Source: Egbenema bharatensis
GTDB lineage: Bacteria > Cyanobacteriota > Cyanobacteriia > Elainellales > Elainellaceae
Assembly (NCBI RefSeq): GCF_048077055.1
Contig: NZ_CP182236.1
Span: 3,968,001-4,032,000, forward strand
Reading direction: 5' to 3'
DNA length: 64,000 nucleotides
Part shown: positions 27,788 through 37,003 of the stretch, piece after piece
Layout of the letters: each line of letters starts with the position of its first letter
How positions within the stretch are numbered: the first letter of the stretch is position 1
Made by a program: the position numbers and the translations under genes
Notes under the pieces: generated by a model
Databases searched by the model: none
Told to the model about the DNA's origin: nothing
The model's input: the letters and a program-made list of their open reading frames with translations, nothing else

Positions 27788-28624
27788 ATGCAAATGCTTA
27801 ACGAAGCAGTCCTTTCTGCCCAATCCACCATTACACAGGATCCGTATCTTGTGATTGAGAATGTCTCTAAGGTTTACCCTACGCCAACCGGAAGCTACAC
27901 CGTGTTGGAAAACATTAACCTGACCGTTCAAGAAGGTGAGTTTATCTGCGTGATTGGTCACTCTGGCTGCGGTAAATCCACCCTGTTAGATATGGTGGCC
28001 GGTTTTCGGAAACCGACGGAGGGGGAAGTGCGGTTACAGGAACAGCCGATTCAGGAACCCGGGCCCGATCGCATGGTGGTGTTTCAAAATTATTCCCTCC
28101 TCCCCTGGATGACGGCCTTCGAGAATGTGTACCTGGGGGTGAATTCTGTTTATCCCGACAAGTCGCAAGCGGAAAAAGAAGCGATCGTCCACGAGCATCT
28201 GGCAATGGTCGGACTGACGGAAGCCGCAGACAAACAGCCCGGTGCGCTGTCTGGCGGGATGAAGCAGCGGGTATCGATCGCCAGGGCTTTGTCGTTACGC
28301 CCCAAGGTGTTGATTCTAGATGAACCGTTTGGAGCACTGGATCCCATTACCCGGGAAGAACTACAAGAAGAACTGCTGAAGATTTGGCGCGATCATCGCA
28401 TTACCGTATTGATGATTACCCACGACATTGATGAAGCTCTATTCCTTGCCGATCGGGTGGTCATGATGACGAATGGGCCAGCGGCAAACATTGGTGAAGT
28501 GTTGGACATTCCATTTGATCGTCCCCGCGATCGATCGCGCGTGATGGAAGATCCCCGCTATTATGAAATTCGGAACTATGCCCTTGACTTCCTCTATCGT
28601 CGTTTTGCCCATGATGAGGAGTAA
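27788..28624 (+). CDS. nrtD: Nitrate ABC transporter ATPase NrtD
   Basis: 278 residues of a single ABC ATPase: Walker A GHSGCGKST, Q-loop VVFQNYSLLPW, signature LSGGMKQRVSIAR, Walker B VLILDEPFGALD and switch His in MITHDID. It pairs with NrtC to energise nitrate/nitrite import. Intact, and a useful template for where nrtC has lost frame. It sits between nrtC and narB. Confidence 0.96.
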   Translation: MQMLNEAVLSAQSTITQDPYLVIENVSKVYPTPTGSYTVLENINLTVQEGEFICVIGHSGCGKSTLLDMVAGFRKPTEGEVRLQEQPIQEPGPDRMVVFQNYSLLPWMTAFENVYLGVNSVYPDKSQAEKEAIVHEHLAMVGLTEAADKQPGALSGGMKQRVSIARALSLRPKVLILDEPFGALDPITREELQEELLKIWRDHRITVLMITHDIDEALFLADRVVMMTNGPAANIGEVLDIPFDRPRDRSRVMEDPRYYEIRNYALDFLYRRFAHDEE

Positions 28625-28691
28625 GTTGCGAAACAAGAACCATACAGATTATTGCAGTTGATGCATTTGTCCCTTCCATTCCTCCTTCCTC

Positions 28692-30989
28692 ATGACTACA
28701 CCCATCAAAACGCTTTGCCCTTATTGTGGTGTTGGCTGCGGCTTGGAAGTGTTGCCGGATAAGCCCTGTGGGTCTACTGATTCAGCGGTGGATCTAGACC
28801 CAATCCAAAATCCAGAATCCAAAAGCCAAAACTGGAAAGTGCGAGGCGATCGCTCCCATCCTTCTAGCAAGGGAATGGTTTGTGTGAAAGGGGCAACGGT
28901 GGCAGAGCCGCTCACTGCTGATCGGTTGCTCTATCCCATGCTGCGAGAGTCGTTGGATCAGCCCTTTCAGCGGGTCAGTTGGGATCAGGCGTTTGATCGC
29001 ATCGTCTGGCAAATTCGATCAGCGGTGGCCAATCAAGGGGCGGATGCGGTGTGTCTGTACGGGTCTGGACAGTTTCAGACAGAGGATTACTACGTTGCCC
29101 AAAAGCTAATGAAGGGTGGCCTGGGCACGAACAACTTTGATGCCAATTCGCGTCTCTGCATGTCGTCTGCTGTAGCGGGCTATGTTCAGAGTTTGGGAGC
29201 CGATGGCCCACCCTGCTGCTATGACGATCTGGAGCAGACGGATTGTGCCTTTATCATTGGTTCCAACACGGCGGAGTGCCATCCAATTGCGTTCAATCGG
29301 TTGCGGAAATACCACAAGCAGAACAGTTCCGTGAAAATGATTGTGGTTGATCCCCGACGGACTCCCACCGCCGAAGCAGCTGATCTGCACTTGGCGATTA
29401 AGCCTGGAACGGATATTGATTTGCTGAATGGGATGGCGCATCTGCTGTTACAGTGGGGGGCGATCGATGCGCTATTTATTGATGAATGCACCACGGGATT
29501 TCCTGGCTACGCTGAGGTGGTGCGTCATTATCCTCCCGATGTGGTTGCCGATCGCTGTGGCATTTCGGTGGCAGATCTGGAAACGGCAGCCCGGTTCTGG
29601 CAAGAGTCGCAACGGATTCTTTCCCTCTGGTCAATGGGAATTAACCAATCCTCGGAGGGGACGGCTAAAGTCAGGGCCATCATCAATCTACATTTAATGA
29701 CGGGCACGATCGGCAAACCCGGTTCTGGCCCATTTTCCCTCACTGGACAGCCCAATGCTATGGGCGGACGGGAAGCAGGCGGATTGGCACATTTACTACC
29801 CGGCTATCGATCGGTGAAAAATCCTCAGCATCGGGCAGAAGTCGAGCAAGCCTGGGGTTTGCCGTCTGGACGAATTTCCCCCCATCCCGGTCGATCGGCC
29901 TGGGAAATGATCACTGGAGTGGAAGCCGGAGCAGTGGAATTTCTCTGGATTGCCGCAACCAATCCAATGGTCAGTATGCCGGACTTAGAGCGCACCAGGC
30001 AGTCCCTCCGGCGATCGCCCTTCACGGTCTATCAGGATGTGTATCATCCCACTGAAACCGCTGCCTACGCCCACCTCCTCCTGCCCGCTGCCCAGTGGAG
30101 CGAAAAAACGGGTACCATGACCAACTCAGAGCGAGTGATCACCTACTGCCCTGCCTTCCGCCAACCGCCAGGGGAAGCCAAACCCGACTGGGAAATTTTT
30201 GCAGAAGTCGGTCGTCGGTTGGGCCATAGCGACCTGTTTCACTTTGCCGATGTCGCAGCCGTGCGATCGGAATTCGTCCAACTCACCCAGAACCGTCCCT
30301 GCGATCAAAGCGGCATCACCCACGCATCCTTACAGGCAAACGGCCCCCTCCAGTGGCCCTGTCCCGCCTCAGAGACTTTTCCCACTCCCTCCACTCCAGA
30401 CACCCCACACCCCACACCCCACACCCCACACCCCACACCCCACTCCAAACGCCTCTACACCAACCACCATTTCCCCACCCCCGACGGACGGGCCCGGTTT
30501 GCGGCTTATCACTCTAAAGGACTGGCGGAACCTCCTGATCCCGACTATCCAATGGTGCTGACGACAGGGCGGCTGTATGGTCACTGGCATACGCAGTCAC
30601 GAACCGGCAGAATTGACAAGATTCGCCAAATGCACCCGAATCCATTTATCGAAATTCATCCCCGTGATGCAGAACGTTTGGAGGTGCAGGAGGGAGATTG
30701 GGTTGAAGTTCGATCGCGGCGAGGGATGGCAAGATTTCCGGCAACGATCACCAAAGGTATTGCCCCTGGAACAGTATTTGTGCCGATGCACTGGGGCGAA
30801 CTGTGGGCCAGTCAGGCTGAAGCCAACGCGCTGACCCACCCGATCGCCTGCCCCGATTCCCTGCAACCCGAACTGAAAGCTTGCGCCGTTCAACTGACGA
30901 AAATTAGCCCTCCGGGACAAATGACCCAATCTCAAGCGATCGATCGGCCGTCTCTGGATGAGCAGCCCGCAATGCAAAGTGTGAGCTAG
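28692..30989 (+). CDS. narB: Ferredoxin-nitrate reductase (Mo-bisMGD), with repeat-derived insertions
   Basis: 765 residues; reduces nitrate to nitrite with ferredoxin. A [4Fe-4S] cluster motif CPYCGVGC begins the protein, with the fourth Cys probably that in GMVCVKG. Molybdopterin oxidoreductase domains follow, including GMGINQSSEG-like SMGINQSSEGTAK, then the molydopterin dinucleotide-binding domain at the C-terminus (TTGRLYGHWHTQSRTG). Two low-complexity insertions are repeat-derived: residues about 33-48 (from AATCCAAAA-type heptamers) lie between the third and fourth Cys, and residues about 563-587 (Pro/Thr/His-rich) come from CCCCACA heptamers. Both keep frame. Length slightly exceeds the usual 710-740. 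Last gene of the operon. Confidence 0.95.
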   Translation: MTTPIKTLCPYCGVGCGLEVLPDKPCGSTDSAVDLDPIQNPESKSQNWKVRGDRSHPSSKGMVCVKGATVAEPLTADRLLYPMLRESLDQPFQRVSWDQAFDRIVWQIRSAVANQGADAVCLYGSGQFQTEDYYVAQKLMKGGLGTNNFDANSRLCMSSAVAGYVQSLGADGPPCCYDDLEQTDCAFIIGSNTAECHPIAFNRLRKYHKQNSSVKMIVVDPRRTPTAEAADLHLAIKPGTDIDLLNGMAHLLLQWGAIDALFIDECTTGFPGYAEVVRHYPPDVVADRCGISVADLETAARFWQESQRILSLWSMGINQSSEGTAKVRAIINLHLMTGTIGKPGSGPFSLTGQPNAMGGREAGGLAHLLPGYRSVKNPQHRAEVEQAWGLPSGRISPHPGRSAWEMITGVEAGAVEFLWIAATNPMVSMPDLERTRQSLRRSPFTVYQDVYHPTETAAYAHLLLPAAQWSEKTGTMTNSERVITYCPAFRQPPGEAKPDWEIFAEVGRRLGHSDLFHFADVAAVRSEFVQLTQNRPCDQSGITHASLQANGPLQWPCPASETFPTPSTPDTPHPTPHTPHPTPHSKRLYTNHHFPTPDGRARFAAYHSKGLAEPPDPDYPMVLTTGRLYGHWHTQSRTGRIDKIRQMHPNPFIEIHPRDAERLEVQEGDWVEVRSRRGMARFPATITKGIAPGTVFVPMHWGELWASQAEANALTHPIACPDSLQPELKACAVQLTKISPPGQMTQSQAIDRPSLDEQPAMQSVS
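28795..28840 (+). repeat. Heptamer-type repeat within narB (AATCCAAAA family)
   Basis: Reads as CCAATCCAAAATCC then AGAATCCAAAAGCC, a degenerate 7-mer tandem of the same family as 33583-33621 and 57762-57799. In frame within narB. Confidence 0.6.
30386..30447 (+). repeat. CCCCACA heptamer tandem repeat within narB
   Basis: About seven head-to-tail copies of the 7-mer CCCCACA, ending CCCCACT, encode a Pro/Thr/His-rich linker. Since 7 is not a multiple of 3, only copy-number changes by three preserve the frame. This is the cyanobacterial STRR class (CCCCA-type) from my knowledge of the literature. Confidence 0.85.
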
Positions 30990-31240
30990 GGCGAAGTCAG
31001 GTTCCATAGCAGTGGTGCACTCCTGCGGGTAGATTGGGTTTTCCGTGTCCTCCTTGACTAGGACGGGGAGGATGTCAAGTAAAAATTGTTCTCTTGAGCA
31101 ATCCATCTCGCGGCAAATGTTGTGCCCCTACCGTTCCTCCCTTGCCCCATCTGCTCAATCTCGACGCTGCAAGGTACACTGTTGAAGTTGACAGATACAG
31201 CGCGTTACGAGAACAGTAGATACAGCACAAGGTTGAAACG

Positions 31241-33415
31241 GTGAGTATGGCGACGTTTTTATTGGAAGTTGGGACAGAGGAATTACCGGCAAGCTTTGTC
31301 AGTAGTGCGCTGGAGCAGTGGAGAACGCGCATTCCTGCCAGCCTGGCTGAAGCCTTTCTTTCCGTCGAAGCGGTTGAGCTATATGGAACGCCACGCCGTT
31401 TGGCGGTACTGATTGATGGACTGCCAGACAAACAGCCCGATCGCCAGGAAGAAATTAAGGGCCCTTCAGCCCAGGCTGCCTTCAAAAACGGGAAGCCCAC
31501 CAAGGCAGCGGAAGGATTTGCCCGATCGCGGGGGGTTAGCCTAGAGGATTTTGAGATCCGCCCCACCGATAAAGGCGAGTTTGTCTTTGTGCAGCAGAAC
31601 ATTCCCGGTCGTCCCGTAACAGAGTTGCTGACGGAACTGGTGCCGCAGTGGATTTTTAGTCTGGAGGGTAAGCGGTTCATGCGCTGGGGCAATGGGGACT
31701 TGCGGTTTCCCCGACCGATTCGCTGGTTGGTGACGCTGCTAAATGATGCGGTGTTGCCCATGACGATCGAAAATGGCTCTGAAAAAATTACGAGCAATCG
31801 CTATACGCAGGCCCATCGAGTGCTTCATCCTGACCCGATCGCCATTCCCACCGCCTCGGATTATGTAGCTTGCCTGAAACAGGGGAACATTGAAGTTGAT
31901 CCAGCCCAGCGACGGCAGCAGATTCAGACCCAGGCAGAGGCGATCGCCCAATCAGTTAATGGAGTGGCATCTATTTCTCCCAGCCTGTTAGAGGAAGTTA
32001 CTGATTTAGTAGAATCGCCCAATGCTGTGATCGGTAAGTTTGACTCGGAATTTTTGGAGCTTCCCCCTGAGGTGATTATCACTGAAATGGAGAGCCATCA
32101 GCGGTACTTCCCGGTGTTAAAGGAAGCCAATTCAACGGAACTTTTACCCTATTTCATTACTATCTCCAACGGTGATCCGGCGAAGGCAAAGATTATTGCT
32201 GCCGGGAATGAGCGGGTGATTCGAGCGCGGCTGTCTGACGGGAAATATTTCTTTGATGTCGATCGCAAGCAAGGATTAGAAGATTACCTGCCCCGCCTGG
32301 AAACCGTCACCTTTCAGGAAGATCTGGGTTCGGTGCGGCAAAAGGCCGATCGCATTGTCAGCATTGCTAACCTGATCGCCGATCAACTCCAGGTGAATGA
32401 AGCCGATCGCACTACAATTCAACGGGCTGCTTTACTCTGTAAAGCTGATCTGGTGACGCAGATGGTGGGCGAGTTCCCGGAACTACAAGGGGTGATGGGA
32501 GAAAAGTACGCCCGTAGTGCGGGAGAATCTCCTGCGGTGGCCACTGCGATTTTTGAACATTATCTGCCACGCGGGGCCCATGACCAGTTTCCAGAGACTT
32601 TAGCCGGTCAGGTCGTGGGACTTGCCGATCGCCTGGATACGCTGGTGGGAATCTTTAGCCTGGGGATGTTGCCCTCTGGGTCTTCCGATCCCTTTGCCCT
32701 GCGCCGCGCTGCCAATGCGATCGTCAATATTACCTGGATTGCCAATCTGCCCTTGAATCTGGATGCCCTGTTGCAGCAAGTCGTTGCTGATTTTGTTGCT
32801 ACCCATCCCAAGGTGAAAAATCCTGACCTGTTGGGACAACTCCAAGCCTTCTTCTTACAGCGGATTCGCACTCTGCTCCAGGAAGACCGGGAAATTGATT
32901 ACGATCTGGTCAATGCGGTTCTGGGGGCAGAAACCGATGGAGCCTTGAGCGATCGAGAGTATGCAGAACGGGCGTTGCAGGACTTGCTGGATGTCCGCGA
33001 TCGGGCGATTTTCCTCCAGTCGATTCGGGAAAATCAAACCCTGGATCGGATTTATGAAACAGTGAATCGATCGGCGCGGCTGGCAGCGCAGGGAAATCTG
33101 GAGACGGCTCCCTTAGATCCAGGATTGGTGATTGAACCTAATCTGTTTCAAAGTTCCTCAGAGCAAGCCTTCTACGATGCGCTGGTGCAAATCGTGCCTA
33201 AAACTCAGGCAGCTCAGGCTGAACGCAACTATCAAAAATTGGTGGATGCGCTGGCTGAGATTGCGCCCGTGGTCAGCGAGTTCTTTGATGGGAAAAATAG
33301 TGTTCTGGTCATGGATGAAGATCCAAAGATTCGGAAAAATCGACTCAATCTACTCGGACTGCTGCGAAACCATGCCCGCGTTCTGGCAGATTTTGGGGCG
33401 ATCGTTAAAAGCTAG
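31241..33415 (+). CDS. glyS: Glycyl-tRNA synthetase beta subunit
   Basis: 724 residues, the beta subunit of the bacterial alpha2beta2 enzyme that charges tRNA-Gly. The N-terminus TFLLEVGTEELPA is diagnostic, and GTPRRLAVL, RWGNGDLRFPRPIRWL and SMLPSGSSDPFALRR-type (GMLPSGSSDPFALRR) stretches follow, with an HD-like region in MGEKYARSAGE...AIFEHYLPR. It is intact. The start may be GTG at about 31241 or the ATG two codons later. The alpha subunit gene glyQ is not here, which is usual when the two are unlinked in cyanobacteria. Confidence 0.95.
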   Translation: MSMATFLLEVGTEELPASFVSSALEQWRTRIPASLAEAFLSVEAVELYGTPRRLAVLIDGLPDKQPDRQEEIKGPSAQAAFKNGKPTKAAEGFARSRGVSLEDFEIRPTDKGEFVFVQQNIPGRPVTELLTELVPQWIFSLEGKRFMRWGNGDLRFPRPIRWLVTLLNDAVLPMTIENGSEKITSNRYTQAHRVLHPDPIAIPTASDYVACLKQGNIEVDPAQRRQQIQTQAEAIAQSVNGVASISPSLLEEVTDLVESPNAVIGKFDSEFLELPPEVIITEMESHQRYFPVLKEANSTELLPYFITISNGDPAKAKIIAAGNERVIRARLSDGKYFFDVDRKQGLEDYLPRLETVTFQEDLGSVRQKADRIVSIANLIADQLQVNEADRTTIQRAALLCKADLVTQMVGEFPELQGVMGEKYARSAGESPAVATAIFEHYLPRGAHDQFPETLAGQVVGLADRLDTLVGIFSLGMLPSGSSDPFALRRAANAIVNITWIANLPLNLDALLQQVVADFVATHPKVKNPDLLGQLQAFFLQRIRTLLQEDREIDYDLVNAVLGAETDGALSDREYAERALQDLLDVRDRAIFLQSIRENQTLDRIYETVNRSARLAAQGNLETAPLDPGLVIEPNLFQSSSEQAFYDALVQIVPKTQAAQAERNYQKLVDALAEIAPVVSEFFDGKNSVLVMDEDPKIRKNRLNLLGLLRNHARVLADFGAIVKS

Positions 33416-33438
33416 ATTACACTGGGATACTGTCAGGA

Positions 33439-33554
33439 ATGGACGGGCAAGATGCCCATCCCACAAAAGCTGGAGTTGATTGGTTGGATGGCAAGCTATT
33501 TCATAGATGGACGGGCAAGATGCTCATCCCACAAAGGCTGGAGTTGATTGGTTG
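33439..33554. repeat. Two 48-bp direct repeats between glyS and murD
   Basis: Copies at 33439-33486 and 33507-33554 differ by only two or three bases. Each contains GGGCAAGATGCCCATCCC, a member of the dispersed GGCATCTTGCC palindrome family seen elsewhere in the window. Confidence 0.85.
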
Positions 33555-33582
33555 TTCCTGACTTGGAAGGACAAAGGATATC

Positions 33583-33621
33583 ATCCAAAATCTAAAATCC
33601 AAAATCTAAAATCCAAAATCT
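33583..33621 (+). repeat. 14-bp tandem repeat (ATCCAAAATCTAAA) just before murD
   Basis: Nearly three copies of ATCCAAAATCTAAA, itself two degenerate heptamers, end 6 bases before the murD ATG. No Shine-Dalgarno sequence is left in that space. Confidence 0.85.
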
Positions 33622-33627
33622 TTCAGT

Positions 33628-35042
33628 ATGCCGAACGCTTACGTCATTGGTCTAGGAAAATCGGGGATTGCTGCGGCCCAACTCCTCCACCGTCAGGGAT
33701 GGCAGGTGACAGTAAGCGATCGCGGCAGGTCAGAAGCTCTTCAGCAAATTCAGCAAACTCTTGCGGCAGAAGGGATTCAGGTGAAGCTGGGGCATACCCT
33801 GGAACCCAATCCTCAGGAAGTCCAGCGGATTGTTGTCAGTCCGGGCGTACCCTGGGATAGTCCTGCCCTGCGCAGAGCCAGAGAGCTAGGAATTGAAACG
33901 ATCGGTGAAACCGAGCTAGCCTGGCAAACCCTTCAGCATCTCCCCTGGGTGGGTATCACTGGCACCAACGGTAAAACCACCACCACCGCTCTAATCGCCG
34001 CCATTTTCCAAACCGCTGGACTTCAGGCCCCCGCCTGTGGCAACATCGGCCATGCCGTCTGTGACCTCGCCCTCCAAACCCTCCCTCCTTCCTCCATTCC
34101 TCCTCAGTCCACTGCTTCGCAGAAGCAAGCTACAGTCCTCTCTCCCCCTCCCCCGACTGGATTATCGCCGAACTCAGCAGCTACCAGATCGAAGCGTCCC
34201 CCACGATCGCCCCGAAAATCGCCGTCTGGACAACCTTTACCCCCGATCACCTCAGCCGCCACTACACGCTAGAAAACTACTACAACATCAAGGCATACCT
34301 GTTAAAGCAGGCTCAGTATCAGGTGATGAACGGGGATGATCCCTACCTGCGGCAAACCATCGATCGCTGGCCCGATGCCTACTGGACGAGTGTGACGGGT
34401 CAAGCCAACTTGCCAGGAAAACCAGAACGGGGAGCATACATCGAAAACGGGTGGGCGGTCTTTCAGGATGAGGCGATCGTTCCAGTCTCAGACTTACGGA
34501 TGGTGGGGGCCCACAACCAGCAGAATCTATTAATGGCCGTGTTGGTGGCACGACTGGCAAGGATTGAGAAAGCGGCGATCGCGGAAGCTATCCGCACCTT
34601 CCCTGGGGTTCCCCATCGACTGGAGCACATCTGCACCTGGAACGGCATTGACTTCATCAACGACAGTAAAGCCACCAATTACGATGCGGCGCAGGTGGGC
34701 TTATCTTCTGTAGAGGCTCCTGTAATTTTGATTGCGGGAGGAGATGCCAAAGCGGGGGATGATTCTGCCTGGATTGAAACGATTCACGCCAGGGCAGTGA
34801 AGGTATTGCTGATCGGCGATGCTGCTCTGAAGTTTGCCCAACGATTGCAGGAATCGGGTTATACCGATACGGAAATTGTCGAAACGATGGATCGCGCCAT
34901 CACCAGAGCGGCAGAATGGCAATCCACGCTGAATCCCAAAGTCGTTCTCCTCTCGCCAGCCTGCGCCAGCTTTGATCAATACGCCAACTTCGAGCAGCGG
35001 GGTGATCATTTTCGGCAGCTTTGCCAGGAGCTTTTGTCATAG
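33628..35042 (+). CDS. murD: UDP-N-acetylmuramoyl-L-alanine-D-glutamate ligase (MurD), with a low-complexity insertion and frameshift
   Basis: Adds D-glutamate to UDP-MurNAc-L-Ala in peptidoglycan synthesis. The first frame (33628 on) gives the Rossmann domain (NAYVIGLGKSGIAAAQLL) and the ATP-binding loop GITGTNGKTTTTALI. The remainder is in another frame from about 34155, beginning DWIIAELSSYQIEASPTIAP and then TFTPDHLSRHYTLENYY and a domain with FINDSKATNYDAA and LLSPACASFDQY (ends 35042). Between LALQTL (34072) and DWII there are about 80 C/T-rich bases, partly CTTCGCAGAAGC-like, not found in normal MurD. The true frame changes inside this insert. As murD is essential and single-copy as a rule, a missed base in the CCCCC runs at 34144-34154 is more likely than loss of function. 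Confidence 0.88.
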
Positions 35043-35211
35043 GGTTGGGCTATCCTACCCGCTCCAATACCGACTTATCTCTTTAGTACGAAGAAGAGAG
35101 ACGGACATTCAAGCTATGGTCAATACACTGATGAGCCGATCGAGACGAATCAGATATTGACCTTTTAGGGTGAATGAAGGCGGAAATTGACACGAACAGG
35201 AGATAGCCATA

Positions 35212-35424
35212 ATGCGTTATTTAGTGATTATTGGATTGATGTTTTGCTTTTTACTGACGGGATGCGAATACTTTATCCCTCATACCAGTAAGGCCCTGTC
35301 TGACAGCAGCCAATTAGAAGAACTGCGGAAACAAACCAGACAAATTGAAAAGCAAACGGAAGCCTTAGAAGAACTGGCAGACTCCGCTGAAAAGTTAGCT
35401 GCCCCTCGTATCCAGGCGCGATAG
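35212..35424 (+). CDS. Small coiled-coil lipoprotein
   Basis: 70 residues. The N-terminus MRYLVIIGLMFCFLLTGC is a type II signal peptide with lipobox LTGC. The mature part is a charged, heptad-like helix (LEELRKQTRQIEKQTEAL) of about 35 residues, likely a coiled coil. It is preceded by AGGAG (with ~8 bases spacing), a good ribosome binding site. No family recognised; role unknown. Confidence 0.7.
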   Translation: MRYLVIIGLMFCFLLTGCEYFIPHTSKALSDSSQLEELRKQTRQIEKQTEALEELADSAEKLAAPRIQAR

Positions 35425-35557
35425 AAGATCAAACTGCAAGGGCATACGCACCACTTTTGTAAAAGGATGAAGCAAAATTCGATACATCGGGTCGAGTCAA
35501 CCATAGCATAGGCATTCGGGAGCATCCATTGAGGCAAATAGACTCATTTCCGTCGCA

Positions 35558-35631
35558 CAGGCATCTTGCCTGCCGGTGAACGATTTGTCATGCAAATGCA
35601 AAACTGGGATACACCCCAGGCATCTTGCCTG
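35558..35631. repeat. Two copies of the dispersed palindrome CAGGCATCTTGCCTG
   Basis: Palindromes at about 35558-35576 and 35617-35631. They fill part of the spacer between the lipoprotein and HMA-like genes (35425-35782), in which I see no gene. The first is followed by a stretch that recurs, degenerate, at 60957-61020 and ends ATACACCC. Confidence 0.8.
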
Positions 35632-35782
35632 CGTAGACTGGCAGCCGAAAGGACTGACCTACGGTTTTTCTTGACCCTTTATGAATAGCACTAACAAAGA
35701 ATCTACCTTTCGTGTCATGTAATTTTGCTGAGTAAAGCTCAAAATAGCTCTGAATTGCTAATCATCACGAGTTGTACTGATC

Positions 35783-35977
35783 ATGGCATTGAAACTGAAC
35801 GTTCCAACCCTGGATAGCCCAAAAGCGGCAGAAGAACTGAAAAAGGTTTTGCTAACCTCTGAACCCGATGCGCAAATTGATGTGAATGCGGAAACGAAAA
35901 TTGTAACGGTTGAGTCCGAAGCCTCCGAAGAAACCTTTAAGCAATTAATTACAGCTTCAGGTCACAAGATTGGTTAA
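35783..35977 (+). CDS. HMA-like (heavy-metal-associated fold) small protein without CxxC
   Basis: 64 residues with the beta-alpha-beta-beta-alpha-beta pattern of HMA/CopZ domains (LKLNVPTLDSPKAAEELKKVLL, then AQIDVNAETKIVTVES and a final helix ETFKQLITASGHKIG). The metal-binding CxxC expected after the first strand is replaced by LDSPKAA, so it probably does not bind soft metals that way. The function is unknown. An ATG at 35783 follows a spacer without a clear Shine-Dalgarno. The spacer 35978-36265 (about 290 bp) shows nothing else. Confidence 0.75.
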   Translation: MALKLNVPTLDSPKAAEELKKVLLTSEPDAQIDVNAETKIVTVESEASEETFKQLITASGHKIG

Positions 35978-36265
35978 AACCAGGGCTACAACCGGAGCGA
36001 TCGCCCATTCTGGAAGCATGGCTGGGTTTCTTACGGATGTCGTCTGGTAGTAAAGTCGGCAGAGGATGGTGTTGATTTGAAACTGGACTCAGAACCAGTC
36101 GGTGCTTGTCCTGCGATTGCTCATCTCAAGATCATCTAAGCTCCGTTTAGCCGATCGCAGAATGTTCGCAGATGAATCACAGTCTACATTCATTAGAGCT
36201 GAATCTGGACTACCCTGGTCATCCACGAAATCTTGTCTAAACTGTTGTCCCAAACTGAGAAAATA

Positions 36266-36877
36266 ATGGAAATTTTAGTTGTCTACTATTCGATGTATGG
36301 TCATACACTGCAATTGGCACAAGCCGTTGCGGAAGGAGCTAGCAAAGTTTCTGGTGTGAATGCTAAACTTTGCCGCGTTCAAGAATTTGAAGTGGTAGAT
36401 AAAGTTATCGATGAAAATGAAGCCGCTCGTCAGGTGCGAGAGCAGCAAAAGGATATTCCCGTTTGCACATTGGATGATTTGCGATCGGCGGATGGCGTGA
36501 TTTTTGGTTCTCCCACTCGTTACGGCAATATGACTGCGCAGATGAAGCAGTTGATTGATTCCACTGCCAGTATCTGGTTAAAAGGTGAGATGGAGGGCAA
36601 ACCTGCGGGCGTTTTTACGTCTACCGCTTCAACCCACGGCGGACAGGAAACGACACTGCTAACCATGATGGTGCCCTTACTTCACCTGGGAATGTTAATT
36701 GTGGGAACGCCCTACTCCATCCCTGGGTTGAATCATACTGAAGCGCGCGGCGGTACTCCCTATGGCGCAACCACGATCGCAGGGGGTAAGGGAGAATTGT
36801 CGCCCGCACCTGAGGATTTAGACATTGCCCGAGCCCTTGGACAGCGAGTTGCAGAGGTGGCAACCAAAGTTCGTTAA
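36266..36877 (+). CDS. wrbA: WrbA-type NAD(P)H:quinone oxidoreductase (flavodoxin-like)
   Basis: 203 residues from MEILVVYYSMYGHTL; the frame is open 11 codons further upstream, but this start matches the family. The FMN phosphate loop YYSMYGHT, FGSPTRYGNMTAQMKQLID and the Trp-less but typical ASTHGGQETTLLTM identify WrbA, a tetrameric two-electron quinone reductase thought to guard against redox cycling. Intact. Confidence 0.92.
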   Translation: MEILVVYYSMYGHTLQLAQAVAEGASKVSGVNAKLCRVQEFEVVDKVIDENEAARQVREQQKDIPVCTLDDLRSADGVIFGSPTRYGNMTAQMKQLIDSTASIWLKGEMEGKPAGVFTSTASTHGGQETTLLTMMVPLLHLGMLIVGTPYSIPGLNHTEARGGTPYGATTIAGGKGELSPAPEDLDIARALGQRVAEVATKVR

Positions 36878-36917
36878 TATGCCGCAGTTAGGAATGCGAA
36901 CTGAATAATTTGGAATT

Positions 36918-36949
36918 CTTGTGGGGTGAGCATCTTGCCCGCCCTGTCA
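36918..36949. repeat. Dispersed repeat TTCTTGTGGGGTGAGCATCTTGCC copy (palindrome family)
   Basis: Short copy of the GGCATCTTGCC family with the flank CTTGTGGGGTG. The same flank occurs at about 54860 and 63750. It lies in the convergent space between wrbA and the oxygenase. Confidence 0.75.
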
Positions 36950-37003
36950 GCAAAGAAGAACGCTGTACAGATGATTCAATTCATGATCCTTAATATGTCG
37001 CAG

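Noticed and set aside
35043..35211. tRNA or small RNA gene in the murD-lipoprotein spacer
   Set aside because: No cloverleaf arms or T-loop sequence could be found.
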